Origin: Saccoglossus kowalevskii
Taxonomy: Eukaryota > Hemichordata > Enteropneusta > Harrimaniidae
Length of the DNA: 30,501 bases
Direction: 5' to 3'
NCBI RefSeq assembly: GCF_000003605.2
Contig: NW_003130854.1
Coordinates: 2,161,473 to 2,191,973 of the forward strand
The notes beneath the pieces are model-generated. The model saw only the letters and a list, made by a program, of their open reading frames with translations, did no database searches and was not told where the DNA came from. The position numbers were made by a program, and so were the translations under genes. Positions 21,101-30,501 of this stretch are shown piece after piece. Position 1 is the stretch's first letter. Each line of letters begins with the position of its first letter.

Positions 21101-21733
21101 ATGCTGTGCAATTCTCCAGGAATTCTCAAATAATAGCATTCTTATAAAAAAAGAGGATTTGAATTACCAATATTGAACTGCAATTCGTTGGTATTGATTT
21201 TAGGGACAAAACTACAGAGTACAATGGCTGTGCACTGGACATTTGTGGTCAAACAAATTTCTGGATTTTGAAAGAGATTGCATATGTGACCCCGAATGTA
21301 AATATCATGCAAAAATTAGGGATGCTTGACCAAACATCTAATTTTATTATTTGAACAAGTTATTGACCATTTCCTTGGCATGTTTTAGCAGATTCCATTC
21401 AAGCTTATTAGGAGCAACTCACATGAAGTACTGATGCATGTTGATTTGTTTCGTGAATCGGTTCAAAATGGCTGACTGATGGCCACGTTGGTTTTACCGT
21501 TTCTCGGTCATACTTTGACCAATTTTGTTCAAAAAAGTCTTCTTTGGTAGCACATTATTATGCTGAATACTCCTCCAACATTGAATATAATTATATTTTT
21601 TTTTATTGTTTATAATTCACACAGTCACTAAGAACTTGATAATTGAAAATGACTTATTCACATTCATTTCAGGGACTTTCTATCATCTTTGAAGAATGAT
21701 GTATTGGATGGTACTTATGGAAAAGGAGATTGA
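9109..21733 (+). CDS. Varp/ANKRD27-like VPS9-domain protein without ankyrin repeats, 16 exons
   Basis: Exons: 9109-9159, 9896-10001, 11212-11248, 12397-12526, 13983-14039, 14196-14257, 14448-14604, 15862-15941, 16488-16647, 17225-17296, 17831-17929, 18726-18823, 19321-19414, 20167-20374, 20733-20838, 21673-21733. All phases agree and give 525 residues ending DGTYGKGD*. An in-frame ATG at 9070 would add 13 residues. I prefer 9109 because MADSEDLDFNPFY aligns with the N-terminus of ANKRD27 (M..NPFY) and has G at +4. Residues about 200-395 match the helical bundle and VPS9 fold: GVKTEF, ELARLDGLYTPLEKLFCL, ASDDLIPLL, SNLYYIEHF, FKAATEYF. VPS9 domains are guanine-nucleotide exchange factors for Rab5-family GTPases, and Varp acts on Rab21 on endosomes. 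D331 and P335 are kept. The catalytic Tyr position (Varp Tyr350) is Phe371 and the nearby Thr is Val374. After the VPS9 domain come only about 125 polar, Thr/Ser-rich residues and no ankyrin repeats. Confidence 0.85.
10035..10440 (+). repeat. Diverged interspersed duplications in VPS9-gene intron 2
   Basis: The block 'ggctttttgtaagtct' followed by 'ctactgtcgtcct' occurs near 10055 and again near 10267. A second block, 'gtgtttgtgtaccactactg' followed by cttcggtt or a variant, occurs near 10171, 10326 and 10395. This is an imperfect local amplification with no coding content. Confidence 0.65.
10643..10708 (+). repeat. Tandem duplication of about 36 bp
   Basis: The motif 'ctgtcaatcaaccacaccat' followed by gctaacta occurs twice in a row with one or two mismatches. 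Confidence 0.7.
11462..11692 (-). mobile_element. GC-rich dispersed element, possibly SINE or LINE 5'-end derived
   Basis: This block is markedly more GC-rich than its intron. On the minus strand it reads 'aactgttaccttgccgtggt' followed by ggagaggcttgggg, then a run of short potential stems (aacctccaacctggaggacc has CCTCC/GGAGG; ccctggcatg/catgccagggg). The start GCCGTGGTGGAGAGGCTTG resembles, from memory, 5' ends of some invertebrate LINEs. Assignment is uncertain. No tRNA A or B box is clear. Confidence 0.4.
11978..12225. mobile_element. Foldback element (about 248 bp, arms about 110 bp)
   Basis: The left arm 'tagactgttgacagtcctca' has its reverse complement at the right end (tgaggactgtcgacagtcta). 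Pairing continues inwards through 'agtatattaaatcagcaaac', gtttacaagaaat and gcatttcagc, with scattered mismatches almost to the centre. It lies in the intron between exons 3 and 4 of the VPS9 gene. It has no ORF and would form a long hairpin in the pre-mRNA. Confidence 0.8.
12597..13633 (-). mobile_element. Hairpin-ended repetitive element, copy B (inverted)
   Basis: This is the reverse-complement counterpart of 4251-5435. The terminal hairpin is at 12597-12626 (ACTCCCATGTGCG..ATGGGAGT), followed by the tgtgta microsatellite and then units with 'taatttgcat' and 'gatgaaacttgg'. The far end is 'gggagttctttctaagcttt' at 13611-13630. Copy B is about 150 bp shorter and internally rearranged. It lies in intron 4 of the VPS9 gene. 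Confidence 0.75.
14874..15058. mobile_element. Hairpin MITE, copy 2
   Basis: This copy is related to 5749-5955 in reverse orientation. It shares 'cctatatttcacattaaact', 'aatcagtgaaaataa' and 'ccttttcagcgaaaattaat', and both ends carry tactgta/g..acagta inverted repeats. It lies in intron 7 of the VPS9 gene and is slightly decayed and shortened. Confidence 0.8.
16695..17105 (+). repeat. 85-bp tandem repeat, about five copies
   Basis: The anchor 'caaccaatcaaattt' begins at steps of 83, 85, 85 and 85 bases (AACCAAT at 16724, 16807, 16892, 16977, 17062). Copies three and four are almost identical, which points to recent duplication. The array lies in intron 9 of the VPS9 gene and ends about 120 bases before exon 10. 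Confidence 0.9.
18417..18603 (+). repeat. 62-bp tandem repeat, three copies
   Basis: The unit 'ctcccacaatgcattgtata' followed by tatgtgcagtaacatgct recurs at exactly 62-base steps (18421, 18483, 18545) with only a few substitutions. It lies in intron 11 of the VPS9 gene, about 120 bases before exon 12. Confidence 0.92.
19727..20055 (+). promoter_or_regulatory. Cluster of X-box-like (RFX) motifs in intron 13
   Basis: GTTTCCATGGCAAC at 20042-20055 fits the palindromic RFX X-box, GTNRCC-N2-RGYAAC, except at one position. GTTTCCATGGTTAC at 19962-19975 and ATTTCCATAGCAAC at 19727-19740 are close variants. Function is inferred from motif only, and the first pair may be parts of an old repeat. Confidence 0.35.
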
Positions 21734-21769
21734 ATAATATCACAAGTTTTACAAATTGGAAAAAAGCTA

Positions 21770-23975
21770 CTACAGCTATATTCTGCAAATCTACATAGCT
21801 GTTCGCAAAACTACATTGCTGCTGAAGTCTGCTTCCAGTCAATACAGATGATACAATCTTCAGTCCATTTTGCTGTTACAGTCCTCAACCAATCTACATA
21901 GCTGCTGCAGTTGCCTACCAATCCACACAGTTGATACAGTCTTCCAGTCCACATAGCTACTGCAGTTGCCTATCAATCTACACAGTTTCTGCAGTCCTCT
22001 AGTAATCTACATAGCTACTGCAGTTGCCTACTGGTCCACACAGTTGCTACGGTCCTATAGTAATCTACATATCTACTGCAGTTGCCTACCAATCTACACA
22101 GTTTCTGCAGTCCTCTAGTAATCTACCTAGCTACTGCAGTAGCCTACCAATCTACACATTTGCTGCAGTCCTCTAGTAATCTACATAGCTACTGCAGTTG
22201 CCTACCAATCTACACAGTTGCTGCAGTCTTCTAGTAATCCACATAGCTACTGCAGTTGCCCACCAGTCTACACAGTTGCTGCAGTCTTCTAGTAATTTAC
22301 AAAGCTACTGTAGTTGCCTACCAGACTACACATTTTCTGCAGTCCTCTAGTAAACTACATAGCAACTGCAGTTGCCTACCAGTCTACACAGTTGCTGCAG
22401 TCTTCTAGTAATCCACATAGCTACTGCAGTTGCCCACCAGTCTACACAGTTGCTGCAGTCTTCTAGTAATTTACAAAGCTACTGTAGTTGCCTACCAGAC
22501 TACACATTTTCTGCAGTCCTCTAGTAAACTACATAGCAACTGCAGTTGCCTACCAGTCTACACAGTTGCTGCAGTCCTCTAGTAGTCTACATATCTACTG
22601 CAGTTGCCTACCAGTCTACACAGTTGCTGCAGTCTTCTAGTAATCTACAAAGCTACTGTAGTTGCCTACCAGTCTACACATTTTCTGCAGTCCTCTAGTA
22701 AACTACATAGCTACTGCAGTTGCCTACCAGTCTACACAGTTGCTGCAGTCCTCTAGTAATCTACATATCTACTGCAGTTGCCTACCAGTCTACACAGTTT
22801 CTGCAGTCCTCTAGTAATCTACATAACTACTGCAGTTGCCTACCAATCTACACAGTTGCAGCAGTCCTCTAGTAAGCTACATAGCTACTGCAGTTGCCCA
22901 CCAGTCTACACAGTTGCCTCAGTCTTCCAGTAATCTACATATCTACTACAGTTGCCGACCAGTCTACACACTTGCTGCAGTCCTCTAGTAATCTAAATAC
23001 TCACTGCATTTTCCTACCAATCCACAGTTGCTGCAGTCCTCTAGTAATCTACATAGCTACTGCAGTTGCCCACTAGTCTACACAGTTGCTGCAGTCATCT
23101 AATAATCCACATAGCTACTGCAGTTGCCTACTGGTCCACACAGTTGTTGCAGTCATCTAGTAATCTACATATCTACTGCAGTTGCCTACCAGTCTACACA
23201 GTTGCTGCAGTTTTCTAGTAATCAACATAGGTACTGCAGTTGCCCACCAGTCTACACAGTTGCTGCAGTCTTCTAGTAATCTACATAGCTACTGCAGTTG
23301 CCTACCAGTCTACACAGTTTCTGCAGTCCTCTAGTAAGCCACATAGCTACTGCAGTTGCCTACCAGTCTACACAGTTTCTGCAGTCTTCTAGTAATCCAC
23401 ATAGCTACTGCAGTTGCCTACCAGTCTACACAGTTGCAGCAGTCTTCTAGTAATCTACATAGCTACTGCAGTTGCCCACCATTCTACACAGTTGCTGCAG
23501 TTTTCTAGTAATCCACATAGGTACTGCAGTTGCCCACCAGTCTACACAGTTGCTGCAGTTTTCTAGTAATCCACATAGGTACTGCAGTTGCCCACCAGTC
23601 TACACAGTTGCTGCAGTCTTCTAGTAATCTACATAGCTACTGCAGTTGCCTACCAATCTACACAGTTGCAGCAGTCTTCTAGTAATCTACATAGCTACTG
23701 CAGTTGCCTACCAGTCTACACAGTTTCTGCAGTCCTCTAGTAAGCCACATAGCTACTGCAGTTGCCTACTGGTCTACACAGTTGCTGCAGTCTTCTAGTA
23801 ATTCACATAGCTACTGCAGTTGCCTACTGGTCTACACAGTTGCTGCAGTCTTCTAGTAATCCACATAGCTACTGCAGTTGCCCACCAGTCTACACAGTTT
23901 CTGCAGTCCTCCAGTAATCTACCGGTACATAACTACTGCAGTTGCCTATCAATCTAATTGCTGCAGTTAAGTACT
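21770..23975 (+). repeat. 58-bp satellite array, about 36 copies
   Basis: The consensus unit runs cagttgctgcagtcttctag, taatctacatagctactgca, gttgcctaccagtctaca. It contains two CTGCAG sites per unit and is itself roughly two related halves. The first units, before about 21890, are decayed. Blocks of three units are duplicated exactly 174 bases apart (aatttacaaagc at 22294 and 22468). The unit length is not a multiple of three and no long ORF is kept. The array starts within 40 bases of the VPS9-gene stop codon and no AATAAA occurs before its end, so it may form most of a 3' UTR. Confidence 0.95.
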
Positions 23976-24003
23976 TCTTGAGATCAATCATCACGTCTGA
24001 GGA

Positions 24004-24009
24004 AATAAA
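24004..24009 (+). promoter_or_regulatory. First candidate poly(A) signal of the VPS9 gene
   Basis: AATAAA here is the first canonical signal after the stop codon at 21731-21733, immediately beyond the satellite. A second lies at 25662-25667. If used, the 3' UTR would be about 2.3 kb and mostly satellite. Transcript data would decide. Confidence 0.3.
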
Positions 24010-26174
24010 TTATAGTGAAGATATGGAATAATTTGCATACCTATAGATAAATAATAGTTTTGCTATTTTCACAATTTCAAAGATGATAAAACTGACTGGC
24101 CACTGAATCACTGTTTAGTAAAAAGAGATTGATAGTTATTTTTTTTACTGTTTTGACAGATTTTTATATATTTACGCTGTCCTAGCTTTCTTGACTTGTT
24201 CAATAACCTATTTAAATTATGTAAATATGCAAATGTGGTCATCAAAACATTTACCAGTGTTGGATTTGGATACAATTTTATACATAAATGTGTTCTGAGA
24301 CATATGTGTTGATTAACAAACAATGCAAAGTGACTTTGTGATCAGCATGTACTTGTAGAATGCCGTACACTACCGGTAATCTCCTTAATCAGTAATTATT
24401 TATTTACTTGGCTTGTTAAACACTATACTTATTTATTTCTTAAATAATTATGTTTATGAATAGTTTATTAATTGGTTTAAATAATGTTAAATATTTTTCT
24501 GAAAGAGGCTGTTTTTGTTTGCAATTTGATTTTAAAATGATAGGTTTATTATTTAAGGATGGACGTAGCTGAATGGGAGTTCTCTGAAATGTGTTCAGAC
24601 TTGATCCTTGTGACAGACTTTTTGTTAAGTTTGAAGAAAAAATACCATTGTTTGGTATTTGGTTACCAATGCTGATCTTTAACAGAAACCAATGTTGAAT
24701 GAATTGTGACCAATTTACAATTGAAATAGACCATCATAGTAGGGCTTATGGGGAAACAACAAAGCCATTGTTTCCATGGAAACAATCTTGTGTAACCCAT
24801 CTTTTTATTTGAATTTTGTCATTCAAGAGATTGATCACACTTGAAAGTAAAATTGCACATGGAGGGTCATACTATATCAGTATCAATCTTCAACTTTGAC
24901 CCTAATAGCATACTACAACATTAGTGGGTTGATGTACCTCCTGATTCCTACATCAAATAACATGTGATTTATTACATATCAGTGAAAATAAATCTGTCAA
25001 TGCAAATTTTAGTTTTCAGTAAAAATTAAGTAAATCACAGTATATTATAGATAAATATAAAGCTTTCCATTGATACTCACTCTTTTCTAAATATGGACTA
25101 CTTTTTGCTGGACAATCGTAGTAGTTCAATTTGTATAATTGGGATACAGTTTTATTTGTTTTATTAATGTAGAAACAAACTCATTTTTAATCTCTATAAG
25201 GAGCTTGTTTTTAATCTCTATAAAGTACATCAACTTTCCAAGGTGTTTTCTATCTGTTCCTGTTATAATACATTACACTGTATGTAATTGAAATACACCA
25301 TCACCCTTCATTTACCCCTGAGTCTGATGAGTAACTGTAAAACTTATCAAGTAATCATTTTTGTTTTAAAGCTACATTATGTAAAACTTCAGTGAATTGG
25401 AGTTATTTATTGTTATATTTTATTGCATGTGCAATATCTTGGCTGGGATTTTTATTAAATGTCTTTAGTTGTAATAAGAATTGTGTTTTTTTTCCTGTTG
25501 TTCATATGTGTGTGTGGGTACGTGCATGCATGCGGGTGCGCACAGGTGTGGGTATAGATGAGTGGGTGTGGTGGAGGGGAGATTTCAACTTGTCTAATGT
25601 TAGAAGGGTAGTAAATGAGAATCAGTGAGTGCTATTTATGTTTGTATGCATTTACAATACAAATAAAAACTATCCATCATAAAAATGCCCAACCAACAGA
25701 TACAGAACGAAATAGAGAAATTGTGTCATGTCAACAATTAATTATTCGTATTATAAAGGCAATAGTGAAAATGCCAAAATAATGTGTTTTTGCATAGACC
25801 CTCCATGGTTTTTGTCACAAATTTAACAAAGAATGCATGTTCTGTTATGTATTGTGTGACAATCTGCTGAAAAAAAATATTTAGGGTTGATATTTGTCTC
25901 AATTTGCATTTCCCATTATTGTTGATTTTGTGTCCTGAAATACCATAATTCTTTTAAACTAAATCTAAAAAGTTTACCCATTTGTTCTTTTTAATTAGCT
26001 ATTTAATATTGATACTTTAGAAAATTTAGTGAGCTTATTTAGCCAGCTTCCAATGAGACGTCAAACAAAGGTGAATTTTATGTATACATTGTATTTGTTT
26101 TTTTCTACACCACAACATACATCCAGACATGCACCATATTCTGAGCTATGAATGTGTTCACTTCAATATAAATA
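24010..26174. other. AT-rich intergenic stretch between the two satellite arrays
   Basis: No exon or gene is recognisable on either strand. It contains a perfect 20-bp palindrome at 24767-24786 and a duplicated 'ttttaatctctata' at about 25187 and 25210. Confidence 0.5.
24767..24786. repeat. Perfect 20-bp palindrome, X-box-like
   Basis: ATTGTTTCCATGGAAACAAT equals its own reverse complement. The core GTTTCCATGGAAAC resembles an RFX X-box half-site pair and the motifs at 19962 and 20042. Confidence 0.6.
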
Positions 26175-28927
26175 GCTGACAGTGTTCAACCAAAAATGCC
26201 ATTATAACTAGGAGTGGTCAACCAACCAGGTAGTGGTCACTAGGAAGGAGTGCTCAACCAATCAGGTCGTTGACACTAGGAGTGGTCCATCAACCAGACT
26301 GTTGTCACAAGGAGTGGTCCATCAACCAAACAGTTGTCACCAGGAGTGTTCAACCAATCAGATCGTGGTCACTGGGAATGCTCAACCAATCACGTCGTTA
26401 ACACTAGGAGTTTTTAACCAATCACGTCGTTGACACTATGAGTGTTCAACCAATCAGGTCATGATCACTACAAGTGCTCAATCAATCACGTCGTTGTCAC
26501 TAGTAGTGTTCAAACAATCAGATCGTGGTCACTAGGAGTGCTCAACCAATCACGTCGTTGACACTAGGAGTGTTCAACCTATTACGTCGTTTACATTAGG
26601 AGTGTTCAACCAATCACGTCGTTGACACTAGGAGTGTTTAACCAATCACGTCGTTGACACTAGGAGTGTTCAACCAATCAGGTCGTGGTCACTAGGAGTG
26701 CTCAACCAATCACTTCGTTGACACCAGGAGTGTTCAACCAATCACGTCATTGACACTGGGAGTGTTCAACCAATCAGATCGTCGTCACTAGGTGTGCTCA
26801 ACCAATCACTTCGTTGACACTGGAAGTGTTCAACCAATCAGGTCGTGGTCACTAGGAGTGTTCAACCAATCAGGTCGTTGACGCTAGAAGTGTTCAAACA
26901 GCCAGGCCGTGATCACAGGAGTGTTCAACCAATCAGACTGTTGTCACTAGGAATGGCCGTCCATCAACCAGACTGTTGTCACTAGGAGTGCTCGACCAAT
27001 CACGTCGTTGACACTAGAAGTGTTCAACCAATCAGGTCGTTATCACTACGAGTGCTCAACCAATCCGGTCGTGGTCACTACAAGTGCTCAACCAATCACA
27101 TCGTTGACACTAGGAGTGTTTAACCAATCACGTCGTTGACACTAGGAGTGTTCAACCAATCAGGTCGTGGTCACTAGAAGTGTTCAACCAACCAGGCTGT
27201 GATCACTTGGAGTGTTCAACCAATAAGGCTGTTGTTACTAGAAGTGTTCAATCAATCAAGTCGTGGTCACTAAGAGTGTTTAACCAATCACGTCGTTTAC
27301 ACTAGGAGTGTTCAACCAATCAGGTCGTGGTCACTATGAGTGTTCAACCAGTCAGGTTGTGTTCACTAGGAGTGTTCAACCAATCAGGTTGTGGTCACTA
27401 TGAGTGATCAACCAATCAGGTCGTGGTCCCTCAGAGTGCTAAACCAATCACGTCGTTGACACTAGAAGTGTTCAACCAATCAGGTCGTGGTCACTAGGAG
27501 CGTTCTACCAATCAAGTCGTTCACGCTAGGAGTGTTCAACCAACCAGGCCGTGATCACTAGGAGTGTTCAACCAATCACGCTGTTGTCACTAGGAGTGGT
27601 CCATCACCCAGACTGTTGTCACAAGGAGTGGCCGTCCATCAACCAGACTGTTGTCACTAGGAGTGCTCAACCAATCACGTCTTTGACACTAGGAGTGTTC
27701 AACCAATCACGTCGTTGACACTAGGAATGTTCAACCAATCAGGTCGTGATCACTACGAGTGCTCAACCAATCACGTCGTTGACACTAGTAGCGTTCAACC
27801 AATCAGGTCGTGGTCACTAGTAGCGTTCAACCAATCAGGTCGTTGACGCTAGAAGTGTTCAAACAGCCATGCCGTGATCACAGGAGTGTTCAACCAACCA
27901 GGCCGTGATCACAGGAGTGTTTAACCAATCACTAGGAGTGGCCGTCCATCAACCAGACTGTTGTCACTAGGAGTGGCCGTCCATCAACCAGACTGTTGTC
28001 ACTAGGAGTGGCCGTCCATCAACCTGACTGTTGTCACTGGGAGTGCTCAACCAATCACGTCGTTGACACTAGAAGTGTTCAACCAATCAGGTCGTTATCA
28101 CTACGAGTGCTCAACCAATCCGGTCGTGGTCACTACGAGTGCTCAACCAATCACATCGTTGACACTAGAAGTGTTTAACCAATCACGTCGTTGATACTAG
28201 GAGTGTTCAACCAATCAGGTCGTGGTCACTATGAGTGTTCAACCAGTCAGGTTGTGGTCACTAGGAGTGTTCAACCAATCAGGTTGTGGTCACTAGGAGT
28301 GATCAACCAATCAGGTCGTGGTCCCTCAGAGTGCTAAACCAATCACGTCGTTGACACTAGAAGTGTTCAACCAATCAGGTCGTGGTCACTAGGAGCGTTC
28401 AACCAATCAAGTCGTTCACGCTAGGAGTGTTCAACCAACCAGCCCGTGATCACTAGGAGTGTTCAACCAATCACGCTGTTGTCACTAGGAGTGGTCCATC
28501 AAACAGACTGTTGTCACAAGGAGTGGCCGTCCATCAACCAGACTGTTGTCACTAGGAGTGTTCAACCAATCACGTCTTTGACACTAGGAGTGTTGAACCA
28601 ATCACGTCGTTGACACTAGGAGTGTTCAACCAATCAGGTCGTGATCACTACGAGTGCTCAACCAATCACGTTGTTGTCACTAGGAGTGGTCCATCACCCA
28701 GACTGTTGTCACAAGGAGTGGCCGTCCATCAACCAGACTGTTGTCACTAGGAGTGCTCAACCAATCACATCTTTGACACTAGGAGTGTTCAACCAATCAC
28801 GTCGTTGACACTAGGAGTGTTCAACCAATCAGGTTGTGATCACTACGAGTGCTCAACCAATCACGTCGTTGACACTAGTAGCGTTCAACCAATCAGGTCG
28901 TGGTCACTAGGAGTGCTCAACCAATCA
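26175..28927 (+). repeat. 32-bp minisatellite with CCAAT motif, about 86 copies
   Basis: The consensus unit is actaggagtgttcaaccaat followed by caSgtcgtKgtc. Most units have CAACCAATCA and end either CACGTCGTTGAC or AGGTCGTGGTCAC, often in alternation. A longer variant unit with 'gccgtccatcaaccagactg' is interspersed. Segments are duplicated at higher order: about 27300-27770 recurs 895 bases downstream at 28195-28665. The repeat is out of phase with any codon frame. It ends abruptly at 28927. Confidence 0.97.
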
Positions 28928-29474
28928 AAATATCGTTTTTAAGGGGAAGCATCCCCCTGTAAGGCCGTGCCTTAGGCGCAAGGCTGGTAAGCAGATCTCG
29001 CCCCTTCATGCAAAATTTCCTGTCGCCGCCTCGGTTTATGGTGGGTGTTATGAAAGTTTTATTATTTAGTCAGCGATCCGCGAAACAATGAGTCAGTGAC
29101 ATGCTGTAACACGTCTTGCCTGGGGTTATTCTAAACAAATATCCTGCTTTATTGTGGAAATATCTGTGTCTGTTTGAATTTTGAAATCATAAATCAACAT
29201 TATGATTTGTTACATAGCGCCATTTTAGTAGCTTAGTAGTTTTTATTGTTATACTAATTTTCATGTATTTTTTCTTCCATTCTTAGTTACATGTACTCAA
29301 TGTTTTATTCGTGATTCTGGTGTATTGAACTGTACTTCAGTTCTGCTTTGAACTAAACAATAACATTAGCTTATGTTTAATGTGTTATTTGTTATATGAG
29401 TTGTGTGAAGTATTATTTCTGTTTTTTTACAACCATAAAATTACTCTCTGTAGCAGATTTTCGTGTTGAATAAA
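28928..29474 (+). other. Flank of the minisatellite with GC-rich structured segment; possible decayed retroelement 3' end
   Basis: Right after the array come two adjacent hairpins: AGGGG-aagcat-CCCCT near 28942-28956 and AAGGC-cgt-GCCTT at 28961-28973. The first strand AAGGGG could instead pair with CCCCTT at 29001-29006. The rest is AT-rich and runs into (ATT)n after 'gttgaataaaattatt', a layout common at LINE 3' ends. No protein-coding trace was found. Confidence 0.35.
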
Positions 29475-30486
<1,012 letters not shown>

Positions 30487-30501
30487 ATGGCTTCTGATGT
30501 T
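30487..30501 (+). CDS. Possible first codons of a downstream gene, cut by window edge
   Basis: ATG GCT TCT GAT GTT (MASDV) opens in a good context (acaaaATGG) after a short CpG-rich stretch and runs off the window. Five codons are too few for any identification, and this may be chance. Confidence 0.3.

Noticed and set aside
21673-21733. THOC5-oxidoreductase style fusion or readthrough into the satellite after exon 16
   Set aside because: TGA at 21731-21733 is in frame and the following satellite has no maintained frame.
22894-23076. ORF in the 58-bp satellite
   Set aside because: A repeat-derived open frame whose reading phase shifts with every unit.
26233-28178. ORFs within the 32-bp minisatellite (26233-26433, 27996-28178)
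   Set aside because: The unit length is not a multiple of three and frames are kept open only by chance; there is no codon-level conservation.
26175-28927. CRISPR-like array
   Set aside because: The units are contiguous without unique spacers, in a eukaryotic intron-bearing genome; it is a minisatellite.

Overview
This is animal nuclear DNA. It is AT-rich, its genes are split by GT-AG introns of a few hundred to about 2,700 bases, and it is crowded with short inverted-repeat elements, satellites and pieces of non-LTR retrotransposon. Gene content and repeat style suggest a marine invertebrate, perhaps an invertebrate deuterostome such as a hemichordate or lancelet. That placement is inference; no sequence feature proves it.

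Layout. 1-515: decayed 3' end of a LINE reverse-transcriptase ORF. 1034-3720, minus strand: the last three exons of a Gfo/Idh/MocA-type oxidoreductase. 5532-8811, minus strand: the first four exons of THOC5, a subunit of the THO/TREX mRNA-export complex. Both minus-strand genes are incomplete. THOC5 lacks everything after exon 4 and the oxidoreductase lacks everything before the NAD-fold/C-terminal junction. Both breaks fall in the 1.8 kb that holds a 1.2 kb repeat element, so a deletion, a rearrangement or an assembly misjoin is likely there. 8812-9108: short head-to-head promoter region. 9109-21733, plus strand: a complete 16-exon gene for a VPS9-domain protein resembling the N-terminal half of Varp (ANKRD27) but ending without ankyrin repeats. 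21770-23975: 58-bp satellite just past its stop codon. 26175-28927: 32-bp minisatellite carrying a CCAAT motif in nearly every unit, with higher-order duplications. 29475-29584: (ATT)n. 30487 to the edge: possible start of another plus-strand gene.

Introns and spacers hold several transposon-like families: two inverted copies of a hairpin-ended element built of ATGCAAAT-containing units, a 573-bp TIR element, three hairpin MITEs, and two foldback elements. No RNA gene, CRISPR array or prokaryotic operon is present. The strongest leads are the double truncation at the repeat junction, the ankyrin-less Varp-like protein with a Tyr-to-Phe change at the GEF catalytic position, and the large CCAAT minisatellite.
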